From: Crossaster papposus
Lineage: Eukaryota > Echinodermata > Asteroidea > Velatida > Solasteridae
Assembly: GCA_037893245.1 (NCBI GenBank)
Contig: JBAIAA010000074.1
Coordinates: 2,232,001 to 2,296,000 of the forward strand
Direction of reading: 5' to 3'
Length of the DNA: 64,000 bases
The notes beneath the pieces are model-generated. The model did no database searches. It saw nothing but the letters and a program-made list of their open reading frames with translations, and was not told the origin of the DNA. Each line of letters opens with the position of its first letter. The stretch's first letter is position 1. A program made the translations under genes and the position numbers. Shown in pieces: positions 12,159 through 23,900 of the stretch.

Positions 12159-13463
12159 ATGGCCGATGAGGCCGTTATTCAAGTGAACCCGTCAGAAGAC
12201 GAGAGCACTTTTATGCATTTAGAGAAGGAAATTGCAGGAGCACAACATGTGAGTAGTGCTATTCAGGTGCCTGCTGTGCCAGCTAAAAAGCGAGCCTGCA
12301 AGCGCAAGAATGTTGCCCCTGCGACCCCTGCTCTCTCGAGCAAGGCCACTTCGTCCGCGTCCGTGCCCGCGCCCGACTCGAACCTGCACGCTGCTGTAGC
12401 CCAGCTGCAAAACACGGTTGCGACTCTAGCAAGTGCATTCAGTAGCTTTTCTAATGAATCTGTTGCTATCGGCCATGGTGCGACTCCTGTAGACGAGGGC
12501 ACTGAAAAAGGCGAAATTGTAGATTTTGATTCATTTTATGACAGGCCTGCACCCGACAGGGGCAATAATTTGGCTGATAGTGGTCTTGTACCCGAGAGGG
12601 ACAGTTTTTCAGACCGTGACATAGACACACTCCTCCACGGGCAAGAAAATGACCCGTTATTCTTGGAGTTGGCGGCCCTTGTCGAAAACGACGACAAAGA
12701 GGGTCCAGCCATTAATGATCAGTTGGCTCAAACAGTTAATGCTTTGGTTAGAGGCAAAATTCAAACCGAAAAGCTCAATGAAAAATTGAAGCTTTACAAT
12801 AAGCCAATAAATTGCGCTAACATGTGCTTGACACGTGTTAATCCAGAAATTTGGTCAATTCTGAAACCGACAACGCGGTCACACGATGCCAAATTACAGA
12901 AGATCCAGAACTGCTTCGTTCATGGATCAATTGCCGTTGCTCTGGTAACTGACGAGCTCCTTAAAGCACGAGCCAACAAGACCGAAACCAATCTTGATTC
13001 GGCTAAATTAATTCGCAATCTAATAGATGCGATGGCAATTTTGGGGCATGGCAATTCATTGCTAAATTTGCGTCGCCGAGACGCTATTCGACCTGATTTG
13101 AGTCAAAATTACACCCCACTGTGTTCTTCACAGGTTCCATGCACAAGCCTTTTGTTTGGCGATGACCTTGCTCAGTCCTGTAAGAGCATTCAAGATTCCA
13201 ATAGAATTGGATCAAAAGTACAGGTGCGATCTAACAATGTGGCCCAACACAAAAGAAATTACCCATCCACCTGGACACGCCCATCGTCTGTGGACTGGCG
13301 TTACAGACCCTCTTTCAGCAGAGGAGGTTATAGCCGCCGAGTGAGGGCGTCTAACTACCGAGGTCGGGGATCATATCGTTCATCCCCATACCCATCGCGC
13401 TCATACAACAAAGCTGAAATGGTCTCGGAATCATCGTCCTCGACTAAGCAACCAACAGCATGA
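12159..13463 (+). CDS. DIRS Gag-like protein
   Basis: 434 aa from ATG 12159 (MADEAVIQVNPSEDESTF); the in-frame upstream codon at 12123 is rejected because the first ATG after the leader is this one. N-terminal proline/alanine-rich segment, acidic centre (DIDTLLHGQENDPLFLEL), a conserved middle (NEKLKLYNKPINCANM...) and an arginine/glycine/tyrosine-rich C-terminus (RGGYSRRVRASNYRGRGSY) suited to RNA binding. It ends at TGA 13461-13463. The frame continues open after this stop into conserved pol sequence. Confidence 0.82.
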   Translation: MADEAVIQVNPSEDESTFMHLEKEIAGAQHVSSAIQVPAVPAKKRACKRKNVAPATPALSSKATSSASVPAPDSNLHAAVAQLQNTVATLASAFSSFSNESVAIGHGATPVDEGTEKGEIVDFDSFYDRPAPDRGNNLADSGLVPERDSFSDRDIDTLLHGQENDPLFLELAALVENDDKEGPAINDQLAQTVNALVRGKIQTEKLNEKLKLYNKPINCANMCLTRVNPEIWSILKPTTRSHDAKLQKIQNCFVHGSIAVALVTDELLKARANKTETNLDSAKLIRNLIDAMAILGHGNSLLNLRRRDAIRPDLSQNYTPLCSSQVPCTSLLFGDDLAQSCKSIQDSNRIGSKVQVRSNNVAQHKRNYPSTWTRPSSVDWRYRPSFSRGGYSRRVRASNYRGRGSYRSSPYPSRSYNKAEMVSESSSSTKQPTA

Positions 13464-15086
13464 CTAAGTCAAGCTGGAGCATCCCACCTTGTGAGTAAGT
13501 GCTTAACTCAAACCTTTACCCCTAGTGCGGGAAGATTGAAATAGTTCATCTCAGCCTGGTCCAATATTACTAATGATCAGTGGGTTCTGGACACAGTGGC
13601 ACATTGCCACATTGAATTTGATAAAGAACCAGTGCAGTATGCTGCTCCAAACCAAATCCGGTTTTCAGACACCGAAGCAGCCATGATGGATAAAGAAGTT
13701 GTCTCTTTGTTTAAAAAAGGTGCCATTATTGAAGTGCAACCCTGTCATGGACAGTTTATTTCGGTCCTATTTTTGACCCCTAAAAAAGACGGCACTATGC
13801 GACCTATTATCAATTTGAAGCAATTGAACAAATTTGTTAAATATCACCATTTCAAAATGGAAACTCTAGAATTTGCGTTAACGCTTATTCGACCAAACTG
13901 TTATCTTGCATCTGTAGATCTCAAAGATGCATATTTTACTATCCCTATGGCCAAAGAACACCAAAAATATCTCAGATTTGCTTGGCGAGATAAATTGTGG
14001 CAATTTACTTGCTTGTGTTTTGGTCTAGCTAGCGCGCCGCGCATTTTCACTAAAGTCATGAAACCTGCAATTGCAACTTTACGCAATTATGGTCACATTT
14101 CTGCCAATTATATCGATGACTCCCTCCTTATTGGGGACACGGTAAAAGAATGCACAGAGAATTTCGAATCCAGATGTGCTCTTATGAATGAACTCGGTTT
14201 TGTGATCAATCAAACCAAATCACACCCTATCCCATGTCAAACCTTGGAATTTCTGGGTTTTGTGTTGAATACGGTAAAAATGACAGTGAGCTTACCGATC
14301 AAAAAAGTTTCTATCGTTGTTGAAGCATGCCGCCATCTGGCTAACCAGACAAATCCAACCATTTTATTGGTTGCACAGGTAATAGGCAGATTAGTGTCAA
14401 GTTTTCCGGCTACACCACTGGGCCCTCTGTTTTACAGAAATTTGGAAATGGCTAAAGATGAAGCTCTAAAGAGAAATGATGGAAATTTTCTGTATAAAAT
14501 GCCGTTATCTCAAGAAGCCATTCTTGAATTACAGTGGTGGATACAAAACCTAGCTGGTACTCGTCGCCCAATAATGCCTCGAGTTGCAAACATTCATATT
14601 TATACAGATGCTTCCCTCAGTGGTTGGGGAGCCTATTGCCCTACATTTAACCTCCAAACAAAGGGCAAATGGAATCTGTTTGAGGCAACATTCCACATTA
14701 ATTACCTTGAATTGTTGGCAGTTTTCTATGCGCTTAAAGCTTTTGTTACTCATGTACAGAATAAAACTGTTGCTGTACACGTAGACAATACTACTGTTAT
14801 GGCATACATCAATCATATGGGAGGTTGTCACTCCCCGCTACTCAATACATTGACCAAACAATTATGGCTTTGGTGTATACAACATAATTCATGGCTAATT
14901 GCCTCCCGTATCCCTGGGGTTGATAATGTTGTTGCAGATACCTTATCTAGGTGTACCGATGATCATTTGGAATGGAAATTAAATTGTCGAATCCTTCATG
15001 ATGTTTTATTAAAACTGAATGTTTTCCCCACAATTGATTTATTTGCATCTAGAACTAACTACCAGTTCAAACCATACGTGTCATGA
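13464..15086 (+). CDS. DIRS reverse transcriptase / RNase H (interrupted by TAG at 13542 and TGA at 15084)
   Basis: Conserved pol sequence starts before the first open codon usually called. In frame from 13464 it reads SHLVSKCLTQTFTPSAGRLK, a TAG (13542-13544), then FISAWSNITNDQWVLDTV and on through the reverse transcriptase: FLTPKKDGTMRPIINLKQLN, ASVDLKDAYFTIPM, CFGLASAPRIFTKVMKP and the catalytic ANYIDDSLLIG. RNase H: IYTDASLSGWGAY, NYLELLAVFYALKAF, VDNTTVMAYINHMGG, DNVVADTLSR. The frame is stopped by TGA (15084) inside the conserved segment DLFASRTNYQFKPYVS followed by YPDPEAIACDAF, where related elements have tryptophan. The stops look like single-base changes. Confidence 0.87.
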
Positions 15087-16367
15087 TATCCTGACCCCGA
15101 GGCAATTGCTTGTGATGCTTTCTCGTTGTCATGGTCAGAACATGTAATTTATGCATTTCCTCCATTTTCACTCATTGACAGAATAATACAGAAAATAGAA
15201 AGGGACAACACGACCGCTGTTTTTCCCGCTGTGGCACACACAACACTGGTTCCCCCGGTTACTGCGTCTACTGATAGCACATCCGATAATCATGCCAAGA
15301 GAGCCAGGTCTGCTCCACCTACCACATGCCCCGGAGCGTCGACATCCACTGGAACACCAGTTAGTTATGATAGCAGCGGTTTTATCAGGAAATCGCTTAA
15401 AACGAGAGGCCTTTCAGACAGAACTGTCAGTATCGTCATGCAGGCCTGGAAACCAGGTACGCAAAAACAGTACAATTCAGCCGTATCCAAATGGCTACAC
15501 TTCTGTGCTCAACGGGCGCTCCATCCGGTTCATACCTCTTTGAGTCCTGCATTGGACTTCCTAGCCTCACTGTTCGACCAAGGTGCAGAATACAGCACTA
15601 TTAACACTGCAAGGAGTGCCTTGTCATCGTTCTTGTGGTTGACAGATGACTCTTGTACTAAATTTGGAACTCATCCAATTGTCGTACGTTTTATGCGTGG
15701 GGTCTTTAACACTAGACCTCAATTGCCTAGATACTCCCATACATGGGATGTTAGTCCTTTACTTAACTACGTCAGTGGCTTAGAACCCATTCAGTCGATA
15801 AGCCTGAAAGACTTGACTTTTAAACTAATTTGTTTGTTTGCATTGACTACAGGTCAAAGGACACAGACTCTGTCCTTGTGTGATGTTTCAAATATGGTAC
15901 TTACAAATAAACAGGTTAAAATTAACATAACCGAATTAATTAAGACTTCGAAAGTAGGCAAGCCTCAACCAGTCTTGGTTCTTTCGGCTTATCCAGAGAA
16001 TCGCTCTTTGTGTGTTATCAGAACTCTATTGGAATATTTAAAACGTACTAATCCAATTCGTACGAGTAGTAAACTTTTCATAAGTTATGTTCCTCCTAAT
16101 AAGGAAGTATGTTCTTCAACCATTGCTCGATGGTTGAAATTATGCTTAACTGAAGCAGGCATTGACTCCTCTGTTTTCAAAGCTCATAGCTTTCGGTCAG
16201 CCTCCACATCTGCAGCCGCAAACAAAGGCGTGCCAACAGATGTTATCTTACAGACAGCAGGTTGGTCATCAGCCACTACCTTTGCTCGATTCTATAACAG
16301 ACCCAGTTCCAGCAAAAATAGTGAAACAGAGGCAGTTTTTGCCAAGGCTGTGCTTGACAGAAACTAA
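15087..16367 (+). CDS. DIRS tyrosine recombinase (with methyltransferase-like lead)
   Basis: Same frame as the RT. After the TGA the first codons continue pol (YPDPEAIACDAFSLSW, then VIYAFPPFSLIDRII, the segment described as methylase-like in DIRS elements); the first ATG is at 15132. The recombinase follows with a SAM-like core-binding part (TQKQYNSAVSKWLHFCAQ) and a catalytic part: arginine in TGQRTQTLSL, the HxxR of AHSFRSAST, and the tyrosine of TTFARFYNRP. This enzyme inserts the circular DNA form and replaces an integrase. Ends TAA 16365-16367. Confidence 0.9.
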   Translation, partial: YPDPEAIACDAFSLSWSEHVIYAFPPFSLIDRIIQKIERDNTTAVFPAVAHTTLVPPVTASTDSTSDNHAKRARSAPPTTCPGASTSTGTPVSYDSSGFIRKSLKTRGLSDRTVSIVMQAWKPGTQKQYNSAVSKWLHFCAQRALHPVHTSLSPALDFLASLFDQGAEYSTINTARSALSSFLWLTDDSCTKFGTHPIVVRFMRGVFNTRPQLPRYSHTWDVSPLLNYVSGLEPIQSISLKDLTFKLICLFALTTGQRTQTLSLCDVSNMVLTNKQVKINITELIKTSKVGKPQPVLVLSAYPENRSLCVIRTLLEYLKRTNPIRTSSKLFISYVPPNKEVCSSTIARWLKLCLTEAGIDSSVFKAHSFRSASTSAAANKGVPTDVILQTAGWSSATTFARFYNRPSSSKNSETEAVFAKAVLDRN

Positions 16368-16586
16368 TTATTATTACATCTGCATGTATTTAATGTACAT
16401 CGTTAATTGAAATACTGAAAGTATCTGTTTTTTATCTTATTTTGATTCCAAATTAATTTTAGGTGCAGAACCACCTTTATGAATTTATTTTGTATACATT
16501 GCTCTAGCAAATGGCTACGAAGCTTATGTTTGTACCCAGTATGTGGAATTGGTTTACGATACACATTACACTGGCCAACTTTGAAA

Positions 16587-16699
16587 TCTCACGTGTTCCG
16601 AATTGAGGTAATTGTGAGGTAGAATCCCCCAATTAAACGATTGAAATGATGTTTGATTGGGATTCTGCCGAATCTTTTACCGAAATGAGGAATCACGTG
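16587..16699. repeat. DIRS internal complementary region
   Basis: Bases 16587-16625 are the complement of the left extension 11912-11950. Bases 16626-16699 are the complement of the right extension (16925-17004). In DIRS elements this region templates the joining of the two ends into a circle. Confidence 0.9.
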
Positions 16700-16816
16700 G
16701 CACCCTCCCAAACTGTTACCTTTTGTGTGTCATGTTACGCAGCCTTTAAGACATGTATTTTAACTTGTCATTTTGTCCGCCCCTTGGGTGGGCCAGTGTA
16801 ATGCTTTTTACTTTAA

Positions 16817-16931
16817 ACACTGACGAGGTTGCGTGGGGAGGGCTCTTATATAGCAGGGACTCCTATTCACTTCTCTTTGTTATACTTTGAATGTGTGGTA
16901 TGTTTCCTACCAGAGAATGCAATCTCACGTG
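16817..16931. repeat. DIRS right inverted terminal repeat
   Basis: Mirror copy of 11942-12056, with the TATA-like box now on the minus strand. Confidence 0.92.
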
Positions 16932-17121
16932 ATTCCTCATTTCGGTAAAAGATTCGGCAGAATCCCAATCAAACATCATTTCAATCGTTTAATTGGGGGA
17001 TTCTAGCGTGAATACGACGTCTTTCCAACGTGCGTTTTACGTGTATATCACGTCATTTGCTCGTCATTCTAGAGGACATTAGCAAGAAAAAAAGATATAC
17101 TGTTTTAATACTCTAATTTTG

Positions 17122-17466
17122 TAAGGTAGGATACACCATTTGTAAATATCGAAAATATTTACTACCGCATTATTAAGAAATATCTTACTCATCTGAAAGT
17201 AAATAATGATCCTAGGCATCCAGCAAAATGATTGCGCTAGATATCCTGTAATTATTTTGAAAAATGAAATTTTATAAAGAAATAACAAAGATAACATAAG
17301 AATAACTGCTCGGCGCTAGTTGAAAACAAACGCTGTTTTTAGTTCTTTTCTTGGCATCCATGATTGTAAAACTTCAGAAAGGTCAGTTAAACTATAAAAC
17401 ACAACCCCCACACATCTATCCATTCATGATAATTTCAGCAATTACCAATGGTGTATCCTACCTTAA
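17122..17466. mobile_element. TTAA-type MITE, family 1, copy 1
   Basis: Terminal inverted repeats GGTAGGATACACCATT / AATGGTGTATCCTACC flanked by TAA and TTAA. Family ends read TTAAAGG, resembling the T2/Kolobok group described in Xenopus. This copy abuts the dead Harbinger transposase. Confidence 0.75.
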
Positions 17467-18669
17467 TCCTCCCGGTCCAAGTCCTGGTTCTGGAGTCCGT
17501 GGTAGCGAGTGCGCATCAGATTGTGCAGCAGCATGCAGGCTTTAACAATCAGCTGGATGGTCTCTGGGCTATGCTGTATCGTGGTCAGTGAGGAAGACTT
17601 GGAACCGCTGGGCAAGTATGTCGAAAGCATTCTCAACCACACGTCTTGTGCGCGACAAACGGTAGTTGAACAGACGCTCGTCACGAGCAAGTCCCCTTCT
17701 TCTGAATGGCTTCATCAGACTGGCTCGGAGAGCAAAGGCATCACCACCTACCAGGAAGTATGGCACATCCTCAGTGTCATTGGGGAGTGGCTCAGGATCA
17801 GGGAAGCCGATGGTGCCACCATCGATGCATTGCTTTAGCTCACTGTCATTGTACACTTGCGCATCGGAGGCTGCTCCCTTGCCCCCGAGATCTTCCCACA
17901 AAAACTTATAGGCAGCATCAACCAGGGCAAACAGCAGGATGGAGTAGAAGTAGAACCCCTTGTAGTTAAAATACGTAGAGCCTGAATCAGAGGGGCAGCG
18001 ACACGCCAGATGCCTTCCACAGCTCCACACGTGTGGGGGAAGTTCCATCATAGAGGAAGCGGTCAGCGACCTCCTGCCAGCCTTGGGGGGTAGTAGGGCA
18101 GGTCATGAGCTCATCCAGGAATTCATCAATGATGGCTTGGCAGACCTCACGCTCTACAACAGAGATGGTGTTGTGGGGTACCCTCCATGAAAACTTCATG
18201 GAGGAGTACGTGTGACCTGAGGCAAAGTGACGAAGGGTTAGGGCCAGCTTTAAGCCTGGTGTCAGTGGTGTCCCCAGGAAGGTCTGTTCTTTCTCCAACC
18301 TTGGTGAAAGTATATTTAGGAGCTCATCAAAGAGGGGGGGGGGGGAGACACACTGAGAAAATTGTTGAATGAACACGGGTCCGCCGCTCGCAGCTCAACC
18401 ATAAGCCTGTCATACACCCCAAGTTGAGGTCTTCGGGAGATCAAGTCACTGACCCAGTATCTTCTCCCTCTTCTCCTTCTTCTCTCATTTTCGATTCGTC
18501 TCTGAGCATCCAGGTACAATTTCATCAGTTGGTATTGATTCCTGATGACAGCCAGTGCTTGGTCTTGCACGGCTGGGTGCAGATTCATCTCTGTACGGGA
18601 GTTGAGGTTGATGATGGGCAGAGATGTGACCACGAAGGCTCCTGGATCTGGACTGATGAGGTGCTCCAA
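17463..18669 (-). pseudogene. PIF/Harbinger (HARBI1-like) transposase, broken by frameshifts
   Basis: A degraded DDE transposase on the minus strand read through four frames. N-terminal segment: 18669-18345 (RRRRGRRYWVSDLISRRPQLGVYDRLM). A frameshift lies at the C/G homopolymer 18332-18345. Middle: 18335-18000 (LGTPLTPGLKLALTLRHFASG, IPHNT-like VPHNTISVVEREVCQAI). A further shift near 18000 leads into the catalytic region 17990-17580 (FYSILLFALVDAAYKFLWED, GAASDAQVYNDSELK, then RLSRTRRVVENAFDILAQRF), and a last shift near 17575 leads to VKACMLLHNLMRTRYHG. Motif order and spacing fit PIF-type nucleases. No partner Myb-like ORF and no clear 3-bp target duplication were seen. Confidence 0.85.
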
Positions 18670-19600
18670 AGCCGCCCGCTTTTATAGCAATTTTGCCGTC
18701 CCTGGATCTCCCGCTGAACCGGAATTTATTCTTTATATGATCGTTTTGGTATATGTTCGTTTAATATGCGGTATTACATCGTGGTAGTAATGCGGTTTAT
18801 CATCGGATTTAGTGACATCAAAGTCGGTGGGTCCGTTTTTTGATCGGCATTACAATGGTGTGGGTTCGGAATGAACTCTGAATACATACGGTCATCGATC
18901 GGAATCGGAGGCCTGTTCCGTTACTCTTCCGTACCTATTCCGCATTGCAACGAATGGCAATCAATGAGTATACAGTGTACTCTGTGCATTCCGTGCATAT
19001 TCCGTGTGTATAACGGAAACCGTCCGTATTGAGGTTGCCGCGACAATTCGGAGAAATTATTAAACAGGTTCAATAATTGCTCTGAGTTCCTCAGTGCATC
19101 ACCGAACGTACACGAGTATATAGCGTTGGAAAACCGAGGAAAACCGAGGGAAATCCGTTTGAGTTCAGTTCAAACCGATTAAACACCGAATCCACAATTG
19201 TTTACTAGGAACATGAACAGAGTGACGATTCAGACAAGTGTGACAGGGGCTAAACCCAAGTTTTGTTTCTTTCTTTTACTTACATATTTAATATTGAGTA
19301 AGAATTGGCCCATACATTTGTAAAGATATCAAGTAATTAGGTTATCAATACCAAGATGGCAGTCAGACGTTAGTTTGTGGCTATATATAAGGGGGCAGGT
19401 AGTCAGGGGAAGGTTGTACACGACCAATGGAGCGGACCACCACTTTTCTATGCTTCGAATTTCGTAGATTTTCAATATGTTATTCTTGATAATCGATACT
19501 ACCATAATCCATAAAAAAACTTTTGTTACAATTTATTTGGGGTTGAGGTGTATTTTTGTTCATAAATTGACTCTACTAATTCCAGTTAGGGTAGTTGCAA
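18670..19600. other. no gene; GC-skewed palindromic spacer next to the Harbinger fossil
   Basis: Contains many CGGAA/TTCCG and CCGTA/TACGG words (18700-19030), perhaps the non-coding end of the Harbinger element. Beyond about 19230 I see nothing recognisable. Confidence 0.35.
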
Positions 19601-19989
19601 AAAATAATGTCTAACATTGAATCAGTACCATGAGGATTACGTCTTGTCGGAAAAGAGACAAGTTGAGACATTCCCAGGGATTCAGTAATGTCACGAACAA
19701 ATGCAGAATGACAGTCATAGACTGGATGGTTTTGCAGATAAACATCAGGCAAAGTGGTTCAAGGTATCCGTAGATTGAAGTCTCCAAGAAGAAAAATGGC
19801 TTTGAACTTGTGACTCCATGGCGAGATTTGGCCGAGTGAAAAAGCCAGTGCGGCATCGTCGGAAGCTTGCAGTTGAAGTTGGTGGACGATATAGCAAGTG
19901 CCGAAAAGAAGTTTCCCTTTGTTCTGAGGGAGGGTAACTTGAACCCAGATAAGTTCGCACTGATTGAAGTTGGCCTGGATGGTTGATGA

Positions 19990-20290
19990 TGAGGGTTCAA
20001 ACTCAGGTTGGCGTAGCGGTTCTTTCCTCGCCTTCCACCGCTGTGACCCGGGTTCAAATCAGGCCTGGGCCACATTATGTGGATTGGGTTTTCAGTCCCT
20101 GCCTGATTCCGTGGTTTTTCGTTTTTCGGGAGTTTTCTTCCCACCTCTAAAACTCTTCTCATTGTCTTCTCTCTGTAGGTTTATTTAGGCTTACGAGCTA
20201 TACAGTGCCTATGGTGCGTTTGAGGGATCATTGGTTTCATTACCAGAAAGAATTAATAATAATAATAATAATAATTAATAATAATAATGT
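19990..20290 (+). repeat. tRNA-derived SINE, copy 1 (family A)
   Basis: Head with A-box-like 'ggcgtagcgg' and B-box-like 'gggttcaaatc' spaced as in a tRNA gene. The body ('cccacctctaaaact', 'attgtcttctctctgtagg', 'cagtgcct') is shared with 38950-39215, and an (AAT)n tail runs 20252-20288. Confidence 0.75.
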
Positions 20291-20354
20291 CAAAATAACA
20301 CCCAGGTATACGGTGTAGAACTAATATTACTCTTCTCTGCTGGGAGTACGTACC

Positions 20355-20797
20355 TGGGCTGCGTTCCACTTACGCGAACTGTTTGCGCGAACGTTCGCCT
20401 ACGTTTTGAGTTTGCGTTAGTTGAAGTGGAACGATATTTTAAAAACTACGTTTTCAAAATGACGGCGCCCATTGACAGTGACATCGTTTGGTTGGCTGCT
20501 TTTTGTCCAACTTATTATTTTTCTTTAAAAGATCCCTGTAACTGCTCAAAACAATCCACCATTTATAACGAAAAGTATGAAACGTAAATCAAAACTGTGA
20601 AAAGAACACTGCCGTCTGCTAACCTCTTCGCCATCTTTAAAATACGTCACTGGCCAACAGGAAACAGCTCGGAATGTCGTTCGCCGTTTTCGCTAACGTT
20701 CGCCAACAGAATTGGCGCACATTGCGTTCCTCTCAAGCGAACAACGCAAACGTTGGCCAACGTTGGCAACGTTCGCGTGAGTGGAACGCACCCCAGG
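20355..20797. mobile_element. MITE with GGAACGCA termini and AACGTTCGC repeats
   Basis: Left end CCTGGGCTGCGTTCCACTTA and the inverted right end CCTGGGGTGCGTTCCACTCA form the terminal inverted repeats, followed on both sides by GCGAAC/AACGTTCGC words. A shorter relative lies at 23455-23575. Confidence 0.65.
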
Positions 20798-20910
20798 ACT
20801 TGTTTCAACCTGGCATCGATTAGTGGATGATTACCATCGCTTTCGTCGTTGGTCGCAAACTCCTCACCAATCAAATCAGTGTCCGCGCTAATTACTTCAT
20901 CCCTGTTTTC

Positions 20911-23900
20911 TTACTCGCTCGAATTCGCACCTTGCCTTTGTCGTTCATCTTGAAGCCCGCTATCTTCAAGTTCGCGTGCGCCATCTTGGATCCCGGCGCT
21001 ATCTTTAAGCCCTTCGCTTTCTTGCGTCTGGTTGGCGTCATGTTGATGGCCACCGTTGTCTGTGTGAATTTCGTCACTAGCGGCGTCGTCTGAATCGCTG
21101 TGGTGAATCAGGACGATGTCTGACAGAGAGATGAGCTGATTCGAGGCCTCGTCCCGCCCCGGCGCGATAAATTCTTGGATGGAGGTCGTCGAGTCGGGAG
21201 TAGGGGCGAGCTGGTCCGACCAGGCCGTTGTTTCGCTGTGCTGCCTGTGGTAAGTATGAACTGTCCGAATAAATAAAAAAGAAAATATAATATATTTTTT
21301 ACATAGTTCCAAGAATATCGCTTGTTTTTGGATTCCAAGTAAATTTATGACTATAAAACACGTAGACCGTTAATTGTCTATACCATAATGGCAAAAAAAT
21401 ATGTCACTTCTAATATTATAATTGTACACACAAGTTAGGCACAATCAAAAAAACTTCTTTGCCACTTTTGGCAATACTATTTGGGGTATTCCCAATTTTC
21501 AAACATTATGCATAGAATCCTACCTCCAAATCTGAGATGCTCCATAATGTTGCTCTTGACATCGGACACATTCAACATGTGTTTAAAGGACTTGGATAAT
21601 ATCATTCTCTGCTCGCTATCCGTGTTGTAGCGCTGGTAGTCGAACCCGTAGGAAAAGACGATAGCGCCAAGGATCATCTCAATACAGATTAAAAGATCCT
21701 TAAAAAAATTGTAATTAACAAAATTGTAATGCTAGAGTACTGTACACCCTCTCTCTTTCAAGACTAGCAATTGAGTACACGGGTTACAGAATACCACTGT
21801 CCTGAAGCAGGATACCTTTCAGTAATTGTTTTCTTGAAAGGAACAATAATTTTGTTCTGTTTATACCAAAATGCAACCGTTCTCTCAGTGGCAGTACTGC
21901 ATGGTGTTGTGTTAAAAAGAAGAACTTTGTCTTAATCAATGGTGTAAGCGGAGTACTTATAGGATTGACAGAAATGTACCAAACGTGTTTGGGATTGAAG
22001 CCATCAACAATTTATGTTGGTACCTAAATAGCATTCTGTACCCTATACCTGGATATTTGTTGCGAATGCAGAGGGCGTCTCATACCCCCACTCTGGCTTT
22101 GGTTCTAAGGCTCCGAACTGGGCAAGCAGTGTCAGGATAACAGACTGGAAGTTGGTGCAGAAGACCACCACCTGGATACCCAAGAACTGGGTTCTGGAAC
22201 GGGGCAGCATCTTGAGTTCTTCAAGGGTGGCTTTACGAAGGAGAACCAGACAGAAGATGGCCCACTTATGGGGGAATGGGAGACGAAAAGGACGAAACAT
22301 GCAGAACGTTTGAATTGTGATAATGTGTAAACTTACGCCATTGAACTTACGCCCTAGTTTTTTCCCCTCGAAACCCGGGCCTCTGCTTCAGCTTCGGCCT
22401 CGGCTTGGCTTCGGCTTCGTCTCCAACTTCTGAATTAATAAGAAGCAAACCAATCGACATTGGCCAAATGTTGGCTTCATATCAACCGATTGAAGCAGTA
22501 CATGCCCCCAAAATGTGGCTGAAGCCGACGACGATGACGAAGCAGGGGTTTCGAAATGGTTCTTGAATTACTTGTTCAAACCCCTATAGCGCCCTCAGTC
22601 GTTAAAATTATGGCCTAGTGCATTCCAATATTTATTTAAAAAAAATAAGATCATGCTAACCAAACTGTACTCTCATAATGGTCATGTACCTGTTTGCTGC
22701 ATGAAAATTAGAAGCAATTGGTGTAAAGTGTATTGCGCAGGGACACAAGCAGGATTTGAAATATGGTGTCCAATTGAAATCCAACGTTTATACAAAATAT
22801 TCCAACGTAACCAAGATACCCCTTTATCAACCTTAGACCCGTATCAGGTATAGTTTGTACAAAGTAGACCACAATGTTCTCCTTGATCTTTCCAAATTGC
22901 GAATTTTTGAATTCGGATTTTAAAATACATCGAAAATGTCTATAACAACGACAGGTGTACATGTATACTTACAACTTGAGAGATGGAAACGCATATAGTC
23001 ACCCACAAATAAGCGAACTTGGGCGAGTAATTACCCGCCTTGAACTTGCCAGTAAGATAGGTGATTCTAGGGATGAATTGAAAAGACAAGAATTAATATT
23101 CAGCGACGTACGCTTCATACAAACGCAACTGAAGAAACAGTACGCGCAGTTAAAACAATCCATTATAATTATGATGAGGAACATTTTGTCCAAGGTGAAG
23201 ATGTTTTTTAGTATAGTGCCGAACCGACAAACGTTTGAAACGGTTTCAGAAGTTGCATTCTACAATAGACCCTCATGAAAACAAAAATGTGTAATTATTT
23301 GTAGTCCGTATTTTGCACTTTCATCAAGTGATTTTAACTTGGGTATTATGATTAAAACACACGATCTGTAAACAATATCAATCTGAGTAACAATCACTCT
23401 TCGGAGTTCCTTTTTAGGAGACCTCTGTCACAAGACTTTAGCTATGACTGAGGAACGTTCCGCACACTCACGCGAACGTTAGCAACGTGTTCCAACTACG
23501 CAAACAATAACGTTTACAACAAATTAGCGAACGTTGCCGAACGCATTTGCATTGTTCGCGTGTGTGGAACGGCAGCCTGCGATAGGATGGGATTTGCAAC
23601 TCACATTGAGATGACGGAAAAGATAATTCGGATAACCGTGTAGTTGAGAACTCCGTTCCTACAGCGGTTGATAATCCTGTCAGAGATAAGAGAATGGTAT
23701 AAAATAAAACGTCTTAAAGGTAGGATACATCATTTGCAGAAATCGAAAATATTTACTACCGAATTATTAAGAAATATCTTACTCATTTGAAAGTAAATAT
23801 TGATTCTAGGCATCCAGCAAAATAATTGTGCTAGATATCCGACGCCGGTTGAAAACAATCGCTGTTTTTCGTGCTTTTCTCGGCATCCGTAAAACTTCGG

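Larger units (their letters stand above)
11912..17004 (+). mobile_element. DIRS-type tyrosine recombinase retrotransposon
   Basis: Complete DIRS architecture: 115-bp inverted terminal repeats (11942-12056, 16817-16931), terminal extensions (11912-11950 and 16923-17004) and an internal complementary region (16587-16699). One half of that region is the complement of the left extension and the other half of the right. Gag, RT/RNase H and tyrosine recombinase follow in order. The ends share ATTCT (11912-11916 and 17000-17004), and no target duplication flanks them, as expected for recombinase-mediated insertion. All three coding blocks lie in one frame, separated by TGA (13461), TAG (13542) and TGA (15084). 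Confidence 0.93.
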
